Of a stretch of DNA of 64,000 nt, positions 55,239-63,961 are shown piece by piece. Location: positions 4,730,001-4,794,000 of the forward strand of contig NZ_CP011270.1 of NCBI RefSeq assembly GCF_001610835.1, written 5' to 3'. Within the stretch, counting starts at the first letter, position 1. Every line of letters begins with the position of its first letter. The notes under the pieces were generated by a model. The model saw only the letters and a list, made by a program, of their open reading frames with translations. It did no database searches and was not told the origin of the DNA. A program made the position numbers and the translations under genes. This stretch comes from Planctomyces sp. SH-PL14. Its GTDB lineage: Bacteria; Planctomycetota; Planctomycetia; Planctomycetales; Planctomycetaceae.

Positions 55239-55557
55239 TCGTGCTTGCCGGCGCGACTCCCATAGCTCAAACCCAATGTGCCACGGCAGTCAGGGGTCAA
55301 GGGGGCCACGCCCCCTTGCCGCCGGAGGCCGTCCGGTGAGGAACCGTGGTAAGCAACGGATGTTACCTTTGTGGTACCAGCGTTGAGGACTCCCTCACAT
55401 CACACCGCTCGCTCTGCAATCCCCGCGGGTTAGTGAGGGGGCATCCGGCACGTTGTCCGCGGTTGGACACACTCTCCTTCAGACATCTCTCGACGGCCAG
55501 GCCTCCGGCGGGCAGGGGGTGGCCCCTGCACGCCACCAGGGTGCCCCTGGACCCGGT
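55239..55557 (+). repeat. Interspersed element, copy 8
   Basis: This forward copy lies in the ~420-base gap between the divergent mfd and recG starts and is the only copy not next to a stop codon. The left hairpin is CAAGGGGGC-cac-GCCCCCTTG. The right hairpin is shortened equally on both arms (GCAGGGG-gtgg-CCCCTGC). Any promoters for the two genes must lie in the ~55 bases on each side or inside the element. Confidence 0.9.
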
Positions 55558-55607
55558 TCTTGGGCATCGATGACGCTTGATTGTCGGCGATGAACTGGGG
55601 CTTCATC

Positions 55608-57761
55608 ATGCAGGGCTGTCCCACTCACGGAGACCACTTGCCCGACCGACCCACCGACTCCGACGACCCCCTCCTCCAACCCGTCCAGTTCCTGCCCGGT
55701 GTCGGACCCGCACGCGCCCAACTCCTCGAAAAACTCGAAATCCGCACCGTCCAGGACCTCCTCTGGCACCTCCCCCGAGACATCCTCGACCTCACCGAAG
55801 TCCGACAACCCCGCGACCTCGTCGAAGGAGTCGTCCAATCCGTCCGCGGACTCCTCGTCGACCTCGACGCCAAACACACGTCGAGCGGCAAACACATGAC
55901 GGCCTGCCTCCTCGACTGCAACGGCGAATACGTCCGCGGCACCTGGTTCAACCAACCTTGGATGCTCACCCGCCTCCGCGGCGCCACCAAACTCCTCTTC
56001 TCCGGCAAACCCAAGAAACACCAGGCCCGCTGGGAATTCTCCCACCCCCGCCTCCAACTTCTCAACGAGGACGACGACCTCACCACCGGCGGCCTCGTCC
56101 CCCGCTACGGCCTCACCGAAGGCCTGCGGATGCACGAAATGCACCGCCTCATCCGCGGCGCCGTCGACACCTTCGCCCCCTCCATCCCGGAACACCTCCC
56201 CGAAAGCTTTCTGTCGGAGCGCTCCCTCCCCCCGCTCGCCCAGGCGGTCCGCTCCATGCACCTCCCGGCGACCGCCGCGGAGTACGACGCCGGCCGACAC
56301 CGCGTCCTGTTCGACGACCTGTTCGAGTTCCAGGTCGGCCTCGCCCTCCGCCGCCGCGCCTGGCACCGCGGCCAGCAGTCCCCCGTCATTCCCGTCACCG
56401 CCAAGATCGACGCCCGCATCCGCCGCCTCTTCCCGTTCCGCTTCACCGGCGGCCAGGACACCGCGATCCGCGAGATCGCCGAAGACCTCGCCCGCGGCCG
56501 GGCCATGCACCGCCTCGTCCAGGCCGACGTCGGGGCCGGGAAGACCGTCATCGCCCTCTACGCCATGCTCGCGGCCGTGGCGGCGGGGTGGCAGTGCGTC
56601 CTGATGGCCCCCACGGAACTGCTCGCGACCCAGCACTGGGAAACACTCGACCGGATCCTCGCCAAGAGCCGCGTCGAACGGGCGGTCCTCACCGGCCGCC
56701 TGGGGGCCGCGGAACGCCGGGACGTTCTGGAAGGAATCCGCTCCGGACGCCTACAGATCGTCGTCGGGACCCAGGCGGTGATTCAGGATGCGGTGGAGTT
56801 CGCCAACCTCGGGCTGGCGGTGATCGACGAACAGCACAAGTTCGGGGTCGCCCAGCGCTCCCGGTTCAGCAACGAGGCGGAAAACCTCGCGCCGCACGTC
56901 CTCGTCATGACCGCCACCCCGATCCCCCGCAGCCTCTGCATGACGCAGTTCGGGGACCTCGACCTGACCGTCGTGAACGAACTCCCCCCGGGCCGGCAGC
57001 GGGTCGTGACGAGCCGCCTCCCCGGTCCGGCCGCCCGCACCAAGGCCTGGACCTTCATCCGGCAGCAGATCGAAGGGGGGCGGCAACTCTACGTCGTCTG
57101 TCCCAAGGTGGGCGACGAGGGGCGAGCCGCGACCCCCAACGGCGACGGCCCGGAAGATGACGGAAGCGCCGAGCAGACGTTCGTCGACCTGCAAGAGGGA
57201 GAACTCCGCGGACTCCGCCTGGGACTCGTCCACGGCCGGATGGACCGCACCCGCCGGCAGGAGACGATGGACGCCTTCCGCCACGGCGACCTCGACGCCC
57301 TTGTTTCGACGACCGTCATCGAAGTCGGGGTCGACGTCCCCAACGCCACGCTGATGATGATCCTGCAGGCGGAGCGGTTCGGCCTCTCGCAGCTCCACCA
57401 GTTGCGGGGCCGCGTCGCTCGCGGCAAGTACCAGGGGTACTGCTTCCTCTCCTCCGAGGCGGACTCGCCCGAGGCGACCGCCCGCCTGTCCGCCCTGGAA
57501 CAGACCTCCGACGGCTTCAAGATAGCGGAAGCGGACTTCGAGCTCCGCGGTCCCGGGGACGTCCTCGGCACCCGGCAGCACGGCGACCTGCCGCTCCGCG
57601 TCGCCGACCTCGTCCGGGACAAGGAGATCCTCGTCGAAGCCCGGAAAGCCGCCTTTGAACTCGTCGACGCCGGCCGGATCGACTCCGCCGAATTCGCCCC
57701 CCTCAAGCTCCGCGTCCTCGACCGCTTCGGAAAGCTCATGGATCTGCCGCGGAGCGGTTAG
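55608..57761 (+). CDS. recG: ATP-dependent DNA helicase RecG
   Basis: This protein of about 717 aa has an N-terminal wedge/OB domain (LPGVGPARAQLLEKLEIRTVQDLLWHLPRD, then the OB-fold region) and the SF2 helicase core. The core shows ADVGAGKTVIA (Walker A), DEQHKFG (Walker B), TATPIPRSL, QLRGRVARG and the C-terminal LRGPGDVLGTRQHG. RecG reverses stalled forks and processes R-loops and Holliday junctions. Starts at 55581 (TTG), 55590 and 55608 are possible; GGGG eight bases before 55608 favours it. It is paralogous to Mfd's helicase half. Confidence 0.96.
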   Translation: MQGCPTHGDHLPDRPTDSDDPLLQPVQFLPGVGPARAQLLEKLEIRTVQDLLWHLPRDILDLTEVRQPRDLVEGVVQSVRGLLVDLDAKHTSSGKHMTACLLDCNGEYVRGTWFNQPWMLTRLRGATKLLFSGKPKKHQARWEFSHPRLQLLNEDDDLTTGGLVPRYGLTEGLRMHEMHRLIRGAVDTFAPSIPEHLPESFLSERSLPPLAQAVRSMHLPATAAEYDAGRHRVLFDDLFEFQVGLALRRRAWHRGQQSPVIPVTAKIDARIRRLFPFRFTGGQDTAIREIAEDLARGRAMHRLVQADVGAGKTVIALYAMLAAVAAGWQCVLMAPTELLATQHWETLDRILAKSRVERAVLTGRLGAAERRDVLEGIRSGRLQIVVGTQAVIQDAVEFANLGLAVIDEQHKFGVAQRSRFSNEAENLAPHVLVMTATPIPRSLCMTQFGDLDLTVVNELPPGRQRVVTSRLPGPAARTKAWTFIRQQIEGGRQLYVVCPKVGDEGRAATPNGDGPEDDGSAEQTFVDLQEGELRGLRLGLVHGRMDRTRRQETMDAFRHGDLDALVSTTVIEVGVDVPNATLMMILQAERFGLSQLHQLRGRVARGKYQGYCFLSSEADSPEATARLSALEQTSDGFKIAEADFELRGPGDVLGTRQHGDLPLRVADLVRDKEILVEARKAAFELVDAGRIDSAEFAPLKLRVLDRFGKLMDLPRSG

Positions 57762-57807
57762 CGGCCGTTTCAACATTCCAACTGGGCCACCCACGGATTG
57801 CCCTCTG

Positions 57808-57858
57808 ATCTGTGTTTATCTGTGGCCAATTCCGGTTTTGCCACGGATGAACACAGAT
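57808..57858. repeat. Inverted repeat, ATCTGTG family (second locus)
   Basis: The arms 57808-57826 and 57840-57858 pair over 19 positions with two T/G-type mismatches, and the right side continues with another ATCAACACAGAT unit. It lies about 45 bases after the recG stop and may end its transcript. The rest of the 301-base gap to the sigma-factor gene has no gene. Confidence 0.85.
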
Positions 57859-58062
57859 CAACACAGATTCTGAACGGGCGTGCTGTCGCTTCGACACCGC
57901 TCTGCTTTTTGTAACCATATCTGTGGGAGCGGTTTGTGGAATGTCGCCGCCCCAGGGCGACTGCCCCGGATTCCGTTCGCTTGCCCCCGCAGAATCTGGC
58001 AAAATGTGTTCGCACTTTCCGCGTCCGCGTCGTAAGTAGGCTGACCTTCCGAGGAACCGACG

Positions 58063-58680
58063 ATGACCAGCCTGCGGAAACCTGTCGACGTGGATGCCCC
58101 CAACGGAGCCGATCTCGAACAAGGGGGGAGCGAAGCGCGACTGGTCGAGGAGGCCCGGCAAGGGCGTCAGGCGGCGTTCGGGCAGCTCGTGCGGCTGTAC
58201 GAACGGCGTCTCATCCGCGTCCTGCTGCGCTTCGTGCGGGATGTCGACCTGGCCGAAGACCTCGCCCAGGAGACATTCCTCCGCGCCTACGAGCGTCTCG
58301 AACAGTTCGATCCCTCCCGCCGGTTCGGCCCCTGGCTGTTCCGGATCGGGGTGAATCTGGCCCTGGACCACCACCGCGCCCGTCGGCGGCGGATCTGGGG
58401 CTTCCTGTTTTCCGAGTCGGGACGCGAGTCTCCTCCCGATCCGGCGACCCCCGATCCACGGGGGGAACAGGATCTGCAACAGGAAGTGCAGCGCGTTATC
58501 GAACAACTGCCGGAGCAGTTCCGGATCGTCCTGGTCCTCCGCGACCTCGAGAACTTTTCGACGTCGGAAATCGCCGCCATCCTGGAGCGGACCGAGGCGA
58601 CGATCCGCTGGCGGCTCGGCGAAGCCCGCACGCGGTTTGCGGAAATCTGGGAGAAACGCCAGAAACGCGGTTCCTCCTGA
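58063..58680 (+). CDS. ECF-type RNA polymerase sigma factor
   Basis: This 205-aa protein has sigma region 2 (AFGQLVRLYERRLIRVLLRFVRDVDLAEDLAQETFLRAYERL) and a Trp-containing segment (RRFGPWLFRIGVNLALDHHRARRRR). Region 4 has a helix-turn-helix (LPEQFRIVLVLRDLENFSTSEIAAILERTEATIRWRL). AGGAA precedes the ATG at 58063. The next gene encodes a zinc-finger anti-sigma factor, the usual partner. The stimulus is unknown; the membrane pseudokinase two genes on is a candidate sensor. Confidence 0.95.
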   Translation: MTSLRKPVDVDAPNGADLEQGGSEARLVEEARQGRQAAFGQLVRLYERRLIRVLLRFVRDVDLAEDLAQETFLRAYERLEQFDPSRRFGPWLFRIGVNLALDHHRARRRRIWGFLFSESGRESPPDPATPDPRGEQDLQQEVQRVIEQLPEQFRIVLVLRDLENFSTSEIAAILERTEATIRWRLGEARTRFAEIWEKRQKRGSS

Positions 58681-58843
58681 CGAACAATATGGATCGAAGT
58701 GCGATCCACCCCCGAACCACCCCCTGATTGCCCCTGATTTGTGATCCTTGCGAAGTTGCCCGGCTTCAAGGATGACCGCCCTCCCCCAACGGAACCCCGC
58801 CTTCCGACCTTTTGACCGGCCTGCCGGACCGAAAGTGCCTGCC

Positions 58844-59326
58844 ATGAACTGCGAACAGATTCAGAACGACATCGCCCTGTGGGTCGGAAATGATCTTCCG
58901 CCCGACGAGGCGGAATCGATTCGCCGGCACGTCGCCGCCTGTCCGGAATGCCGGGCGCAGGCCCGCCGGGTCAAGTCCGCTCTGGAAGTGGTGGGCCGGT
59001 CGATCCCGGAACCGACGTACGACACCGCCGACAGCCTGTGGCCCGCGATTTCCCAGCGGCTGCCGCAGCGTCCGCGGAAGCGGCCCGATGCGGCCTGGAA
59101 GCGATGGGCTCCTTCGCTGGTGGCAACGGTCGCGGCCGCGGGCGTGATGGTGGCGGTGATGGTCATTCCCCCCGGCCCGGCCCCGACGCCGAACGAAGTG
59201 ATTCCGCGCGGCATGGGGATCGGCGGGGCCACGACGCTCGATGCTCTCCAGAACCAGACGAAGCCGGATCAGAAGAACGGTCGCAGGGTTCCGAACCCGA
59301 TTACGACTCCCGCCCACCAGCGGTAG
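58844..59326 (+). CDS. Membrane-anchored zinc-finger (ZAS/zf-HC2) anti-sigma factor
   Basis: This 160-aa protein begins with a zinc-binding anti-sigma domain whose HVAACPECR holds the HxxxCxxC motif. One membrane helix follows (PSLVATVAAAGVMVAVMVI, about residues 90-110), then a short periplasmic Pro/Asn-rich tail. The start at 58844 is at the correct distance before the zinc finger. It probably holds the ECF sigma factor encoded 163 bases upstream until a signal releases it. The upstream gap has no visible promoter. Confidence 0.92.
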   Translation: MNCEQIQNDIALWVGNDLPPDEAESIRRHVAACPECRAQARRVKSALEVVGRSIPEPTYDTADSLWPAISQRLPQRPRKRPDAAWKRWAPSLVATVAAAGVMVAVMVIPPGPAPTPNEVIPRGMGIGGATTLDALQNQTKPDQKNGRRVPNPITTPAHQR

Positions 59327-59429
59327 CCCGGGAGCTCGTGGGCGTGCGGCTCTGATCTTGTCCTAATTTGAGGGCCGTGAGACACTTCCGCCCGAAGGGG
59401 CACAGCGGACTGGACCCCGAATCGACCAG

Positions 59430-61688
59430 GTGGCCGTCAGGGACGACGATCGCTCCGTGGACTCTCCGTCAAAGGATCTGCTTGCGCAACTCGAGACGCT
59501 CGGCCTCGCTTCGCCGCGCGACCTCCGGCAGTGCCAGCGCCACGTCCGCTGGCTGGCCCGCGACCTTCCGCTCTTCGACAGCGTCTGGCTCGACGCCCTC
59601 GTCCGCGGCAACGTCCTGACCCCGTTTCAGTCCCGGCACCTCCAGGACCGGACCGGCGACCGCCTCCGCATCGACCGCTTCACCCTCGCCGACGAACTCG
59701 TCTCCGACGACCTCCCCCGGATGTTCCGCGTCCGCGGCCCGCAGGGAGGGCAGCCCCTCCTGCTCTCGACGATCACGGTCCCGACCGACATCGAAGCCGC
59801 CCTCTCGCGTCTTGACGAAGTCGGCCGTCAGCTCCGCGAGTGCCGCTCCGCCGACCTCTCGATCCCGATCCAGTGGGGCCGTGACGCCGACCGGCTCTTC
59901 GTCGCCTCCGCGGCCGAAGGGGATTCGCGAAACGGTGAAGGGACGCACTCACTCCATGACCTCCTCGTCCGTCGCGGCCGCCTGGCGGATGCCGATGTCG
60001 AGGCGATCGCGCGGCGGCTCCTCCGCGTTCTGGCCGAGATGCACGCGCAGGGCGTGGTGCACGGAGACATTCGCCTCCGGAACGTCTGGCTCGACCCGGT
60101 GGCCCGCGGCCGCGGCCGGCTGCAGCTGATGAACGCCGGGTTCGTCGCTGCGGTCCGTCCCGTCGTCTCGCATCACGAAGTCTGGCCGATCGAAGCCCTC
60201 GACGGCGTTCCCCCCGAGAGCATCGGCCCGCGCGGCCGCCGCACTCCGCAGAGCGATCTCTATTCGCTCGGCGTCCTGCTCTGGCACCTCCTCTCCGGCC
60301 GCTCGCCGCACGCGACTGTCGATCCCCTCTCACGGCTCGCCGCACACCAGGCGCGGGACATCGCCAACGTCCGGGTCTGGGCTCCCGACACCTCGGCCAC
60401 GCTGGCCTCCCTGATCGAGGCTCTTGTCCAGCGCGACCCGCAGCGCCGGCCCGCCTCCGCGGAGGAGGCCTTGGCCATTCTGGGAAGGCGATCACGCACG
60501 ACATCGAAACGGGCGAACCCGGTCGAAGCCCTCCCCACGATCCGGGGCGGTCGTGAAGCCTCGTCTATGGGCCGAGTTGCCGGGCTTGCGGCCTGCGCGG
60601 TCCTGGGACTGGCGGGGACGCTCGCGTGGATTCATCGCTCGGGGGGGATCGCGGATCCCCTGAGCGTCCCGGGACCGCTTGCGGCTCCGGACCGGCTCCC
60701 GGCGCCGGCGTCTCCCCCTCGCACTGCGAACGCCGTCGATACCGCGCCGGCTCCACCGCGGCTCCGCCCGCTTCCGCCGCTGAAGAACGGCGAGATCGTT
60801 CTCGATCACCCGGGACCGTGGAAAGCGGGACGCCTGGCGATGATCGGTCCGGTCCGGATCCTCGCCGCCGCCGGTGTCCGGCCGGTGATCGAGATCGAGC
60901 AGGAGCCCCTTCACATCGCGGCGGAGCAGGTGATCCTCGCCGGGATCGAGTTCCGCAGCGCACCGGCCGCCCTAGCGAAGAATCCTTTGCCGGTCCTGCT
61001 CGCCCTCGACGCCCAGCGGGTCCAGATCGAACAGTGCCGGTTCGTCGTTCCGGACGCCTCGTCGCCGAAGGTTCTTCCGGCGGCCATCCGGTGGACCCTC
61101 ATCGACGAGGCGGCGGCCAACGGACGGCTGCTCCTCAAGAAGACTCACTTCGCGGGAGACGTCCGCGGCATCGAGCCGCACTCTCGCGCCGGGGTCGTGG
61201 CCGCAGATGAGATCCTCAAATCCGGCCGCGGCGAGCTCATTTCGTTTCCCGACGCCGACACCTCCCGCCAGCAGGACATTCATCTCCGCCGGTCCACGCT
61301 GCGAGGCGCCTGTCCTCTGGTCTCAGCGGCGCGGTTCCGGTCGTCCGACCGGATCGCGGTCCACGCCGACCACTGCGTCTTCGCCGTCGAAGCAGCCGCG
61401 CTGTTCGAGACCACGACCGCGGAGCCGGGGAGCGACCTCCGCCGCATCCTCACGATCGACCCGCAGGCGAGCCTCCTCGCCTTCGGCACTCCGCTCCAGG
61501 GCCAGCGGCTCGGTCCGACCCGGCTGGAAGCTCCGCAGGACGACTCCCCGCCGCCAGCTGGCCTGGCGGTCGACGAACTCCAGTTCGCGGGCGACGTCAC
61601 AGGCGCGTGGGACGCCAACCGCCTGACCGGAACGACGATTCCGCTCCAGGAAGAAGTCCCGCCGGGCATCGGAGCGTCTCCGTTCTAA
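59430..61688 (+). CDS. Membrane pseudokinase with C-terminal beta-helix-like extracellular domain
   Basis: In this 752-aa protein (GTG start at 59430) residues ~90-370 have a Ser/Thr-kinase-like fold. The catalytic loop is HGDIRLRNVW at 211-220, with Asp213 and Asn218 kept but Lys replaced by Arg. The DFG position is NAG at 235-237, and the ATP-binding Lys is not evident, so phosphotransfer is doubtful. YSLGVLLWHLLSG is kinase-like. A membrane helix lies near 381-398, a Pro-rich linker follows, and the last ~280 residues look like a right-handed beta-helix (QVILAGIEFRS, RVQIEQCRFVV). It follows sigma/anti-sigma genes and may sense outside signals; that role is inference. Confidence 0.85.
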   Translation: MAVRDDDRSVDSPSKDLLAQLETLGLASPRDLRQCQRHVRWLARDLPLFDSVWLDALVRGNVLTPFQSRHLQDRTGDRLRIDRFTLADELVSDDLPRMFRVRGPQGGQPLLLSTITVPTDIEAALSRLDEVGRQLRECRSADLSIPIQWGRDADRLFVASAAEGDSRNGEGTHSLHDLLVRRGRLADADVEAIARRLLRVLAEMHAQGVVHGDIRLRNVWLDPVARGRGRLQLMNAGFVAAVRPVVSHHEVWPIEALDGVPPESIGPRGRRTPQSDLYSLGVLLWHLLSGRSPHATVDPLSRLAAHQARDIANVRVWAPDTSATLASLIEALVQRDPQRRPASAEEALAILGRRSRTTSKRANPVEALPTIRGGREASSMGRVAGLAACAVLGLAGTLAWIHRSGGIADPLSVPGPLAAPDRLPAPASPPRTANAVDTAPAPPRLRPLPPLKNGEIVLDHPGPWKAGRLAMIGPVRILAAAGVRPVIEIEQEPLHIAAEQVILAGIEFRSAPAALAKNPLPVLLALDAQRVQIEQCRFVVPDASSPKVLPAAIRWTLIDEAAANGRLLLKKTHFAGDVRGIEPHSRAGVVAADEILKSGRGELISFPDADTSRQQDIHLRRSTLRGACPLVSAARFRSSDRIAVHADHCVFAVEAAALFETTTAEPGSDLRRILTIDPQASLLAFGTPLQGQRLGPTRLEAPQDDSPPPAGLAVDELQFAGDVTGAWDANRLTGTTIPLQEEVPPGIGASPF

Positions 61689-61740
61689 AGCAGCGGTATC
61701 GAAAGCGGCACAGAGTTCACCAGCCGCCTCTCCGATCCGC

Positions 61741-61763
61741 GTGCATCTGTGTTCATCTGTGGC
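61741..61763 (+). repeat. Solo arm of the ATCTGTG family
   Basis: The sequence GTGCATCTGTGTTCATCTGT matches an arm of the inverted repeats at 43701 and 57808 but has no partner. It lies between the convergent pseudokinase and macro-domain genes. Confidence 0.8.
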
Positions 61764-61802
61764 CCCATTCCTCCCTGCCATGGCTGGCAAGCCGCCTCCT
61801 CA

Positions 61803-62273
61803 TCAGGTCCGGCGGTACTCGACGATCAGGACCCGCCCGTCGAAGTCGATCGTCCGCAGTTCGTCCTCCATCCATTGGCGGACCCGCTCGGATCGTCGGC
61901 CGCCGGAGCCCGAACCGATGAGCGGTAAAGCGACCGACCGGTAGCCCCGCTGCGAAGCAAGCGCCAGGGCATTCCGCACGGACTGCCGGACCGACCACTC
62001 CGAAGACTGCCACAGCAGGTTGATCCCGGCGACATGGATGATCGCCCGGAAGGGGAGCGTTCCGGGTCCGGTCTCGACGGCGCCGCCGAGCGGGATCATC
62101 GGCATCCGGGCTAGCTCTCGGAACGGCCCGGTCCCGCCCCGCCGCTTGATCGCTCCCGAAACCCCCTGGGGCAGCAGCAGCCACCACGGAAAGATGTTCC
62201 GGTTCCACGCGTTGACGATCACCTCGACCTCCTGATCGAGGAGATCCCCGTAGGCCGTCGCAATCTCCATCAC
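61803..62273 (-). CDS. Macro-domain protein (ADP-ribose binding/hydrolase)
   Basis: This 156-aa single macro domain begins with the strand EVEVIVNAWNRN, which contains the conserved Asn-Ala-x-Asn ADP-ribose pocket. GVSGAIKRRGG forms the glycine loop, and LPLIGSGSGG is the phosphate-binding segment. Such proteins bind or remove ADP-ribose or O-acetyl-ADP-ribose. No PARP, sirtuin or toxin partner is seen adjacent, so the role is likely housekeeping or deacylation of metabolites. Two adjacent ATGs at the 5' end (62273, 62270) make the exact start uncertain by one codon. Confidence 0.9.
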   Translation of the reverse strand: MMEIATAYGDLLDQEVEVIVNAWNRNIFPWWLLLPQGVSGAIKRRGGTGPFRELARMPMIPLGGAVETGPGTLPFRAIIHVAGINLLWQSSEWSVRQSVRNALALASQRGYRSVALPLIGSGSGGRRSERVRQWMEDELRTIDFDGRVLIVEYRRT

Positions 62274-62413
62274 GCTCTCACGGCTGAGTTCGAAAACACG
62301 CCCGCCCGCTGCGGAGCCTCCGCGCGAGGGGCCGATTGCCCGTGTTTACGACCGGCTTCTCAAGAATGCGAAACGAAAACCCGCACGGGTGATCCGAAGC
62401 CGGAACGGCCGCT

Positions 62414-63961
62414 TCAGCGGGGCGCCTTCAGTTCCAGGATCGTGTCGTCGTTGTACGGCTTGCCGGCGTCGTCCACGCGGTTGGTCCCCAGCGTGGCGAT
62501 CACGACATGGTCCTTCGAGAAGACCTTGTACTGGAACGGACCGTCCACGGGAGCGTCGATCGGAATCTCCTTGAGGTACTTGGGAGCGAGTGCTCCCAGC
62601 GTCGCCGGAAACTCCTTGTGGTCTCCGCTGTAAGCGATCAGGGCCAGGCCGACCCGCAGGAGATCGCGCCGCGCGTCCGCCCGGTCGTCGGTCGCCCGCC
62701 GCTGCCAGTAGAGGGGACGGAGCGACATTGCCATCGTCTCGCCGACCCAGCGGCTTGCCCCGTCGAGGTCCTTGTCGATCGTCTCGGCGATCGCCTTGAG
62801 GCGAGTGTCCTGCGTCTCCTCCCAGAGCTTGTAGTTGACGTCCATCTGCTTGAAGAGTTCGTACTGCTCCTGGCGATCGCGGATCCGGAGCGCCTTGACG
62901 ATGCCGTCCTGCAGCTCGTCTGCCCGCTTCCGGGCGACATCCCACTTGAGGGACGACAGGTTGGCCTTCTCCAGATGCTTGAGGTCCTTTTCGCCGGGGA
63001 TCTCGAAGAACTCCTTGAGCTGGACATCGTCCGAACGGAGGGTCTCCAGTTCCTGCCGCAGGATCGCCCGCTCGCCGATGTCGGCCGCGACGTCGGAGTG
63101 CGGCAGGCGCGGCATCGCGTCGAGGGCCTGGCCGTATTCGGCCGCCTGCTCGGGGGAGAGCATCCCGCCGCTCAACAGCGTGGAGGCCGCGCGGCAGGCG
63201 AAGGCGTCCATCGTGAGGGCCTTGGCGACCGACACGTCAAAGGGGGATCCGCTCGCCAGCAGGTACGACAGCCGATGTCCCGCCAGGAGGTCGCCGGTTG
63301 CGGCCGGGATGTCCCCCGCGGCCGCCCGCAGGAGGGCCCGGGCGCAGAGGAGCCGCACGAGGAACGGGAGCCGCCGCTCCACCGACAGTGAGGCGGACAT
63401 CAGTTTCTGCGGCGAGTCCTCCGAGAGCATCGGAAAGTAGTAGCCGGGGAGGCGGGAGGCCGCGACGAGCAGGTCCAGGGCCGCGTCGTTCGCCTTCAGA
63501 TACTCGGCGACTCGGGGAAATTCGTCGCTCTTCCAGGGACGCTCCGACGCGACGAAGATCTGGTCCTGCAGCTCGAGCGCCGAGCGGCGGCGGTCGGCCG
63601 GGGCGATGTCCCGCTGGTCTTCCACATAGGGCTCGACCGCCACGAGCTCGGGAAGGGTCGTCGACATCGTCTCGATTCCCAGCATCGCGAGCGACGCGTC
63701 GGCGAGGTCGGGGACGAAGGCGGACTCGCCCAGCAGGTGCACGATCAGGATGGCGGCGTTCTGCTGCGGCTTGACCCGTCCGGCGAGGGTCTCGTTGATC
63801 CGGCGGAGCTCGCCACCGACCTCTTCGGGAATGTCGGGGGCCGTGAGAACGAGGTCCTTGGGAAGAGCGACCTCCTGACCGTCCAGCCGCTGCGCCAGCC
63901 CCGACAGGCACGGCAACAGGACCAGGAGCTGGGCAACTCGCTTCAACGGGAAGTGGGGCAT
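62414..63961 (-). CDS. Unknown secreted 515-aa protein
   Basis: I do not recognise this protein family. A signal peptide (RVAQLLVLLPCLSGLAQRL) precedes a mostly helical region with HLLGESAFVPDLADASLAMLGI. Hydrophobic helices with RLLCARALLRAAAGDIPAATGDLLAG follow. The C-terminal ~90 residues (RRDLLRVGLALIAYSGDHKEFPATLGALAPKYLKEIP) resemble the small beta-rich tail found at the end of several planctomycete exported proteins of unknown role. It is alone in its orientation; bases 63962-64000 before it show only the upstream edge. Confidence 0.75.
   Translation of the reverse strand: MPHFPLKRVAQLLVLLPCLSGLAQRLDGQEVALPKDLVLTAPDIPEEVGGELRRINETLAGRVKPQQNAAILIVHLLGESAFVPDLADASLAMLGIETMSTTLPELVAVEPYVEDQRDIAPADRRRSALELQDQIFVASERPWKSDEFPRVAEYLKANDAALDLLVAASRLPGYYFPMLSEDSPQKLMSASLSVERRLPFLVRLLCARALLRAAAGDIPAATGDLLAGHRLSYLLASGSPFDVSVAKALTMDAFACRAASTLLSGGMLSPEQAAEYGQALDAMPRLPHSDVAADIGERAILRQELETLRSDDVQLKEFFEIPGEKDLKHLEKANLSSLKWDVARKRADELQDGIVKALRIRDRQEQYELFKQMDVNYKLWEETQDTRLKAIAETIDKDLDGASRWVGETMAMSLRPLYWQRRATDDRADARRDLLRVGLALIAYSGDHKEFPATLGALAPKYLKEIPIDAPVDGPFQYKVFSKDHVVIATLGTNRVDDAGKPYNDDTILELKAPR

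Noticed and set aside
1262-55607. The eight elements as insertion sequences carrying a transposase
   Set aside because: They are too short for a transposase, no conserved coding frame is present, and no target-site duplication is visible. A non-autonomous element is possible but unproven.
58063-61688. Sigma/anti-sigma/pseudokinase cluster as a phage-defence island
   Set aside because: No nuclease, ATPase effector or other defence domains, no integrase and no compositional shift. A signalling role fits better.
61803-62273. Macro-domain protein as the antitoxin of a DarTG-like system
   Set aside because: No DarT-like ADP-ribosyltransferase gene is adjacent on either side, and the neighbours are unrelated.
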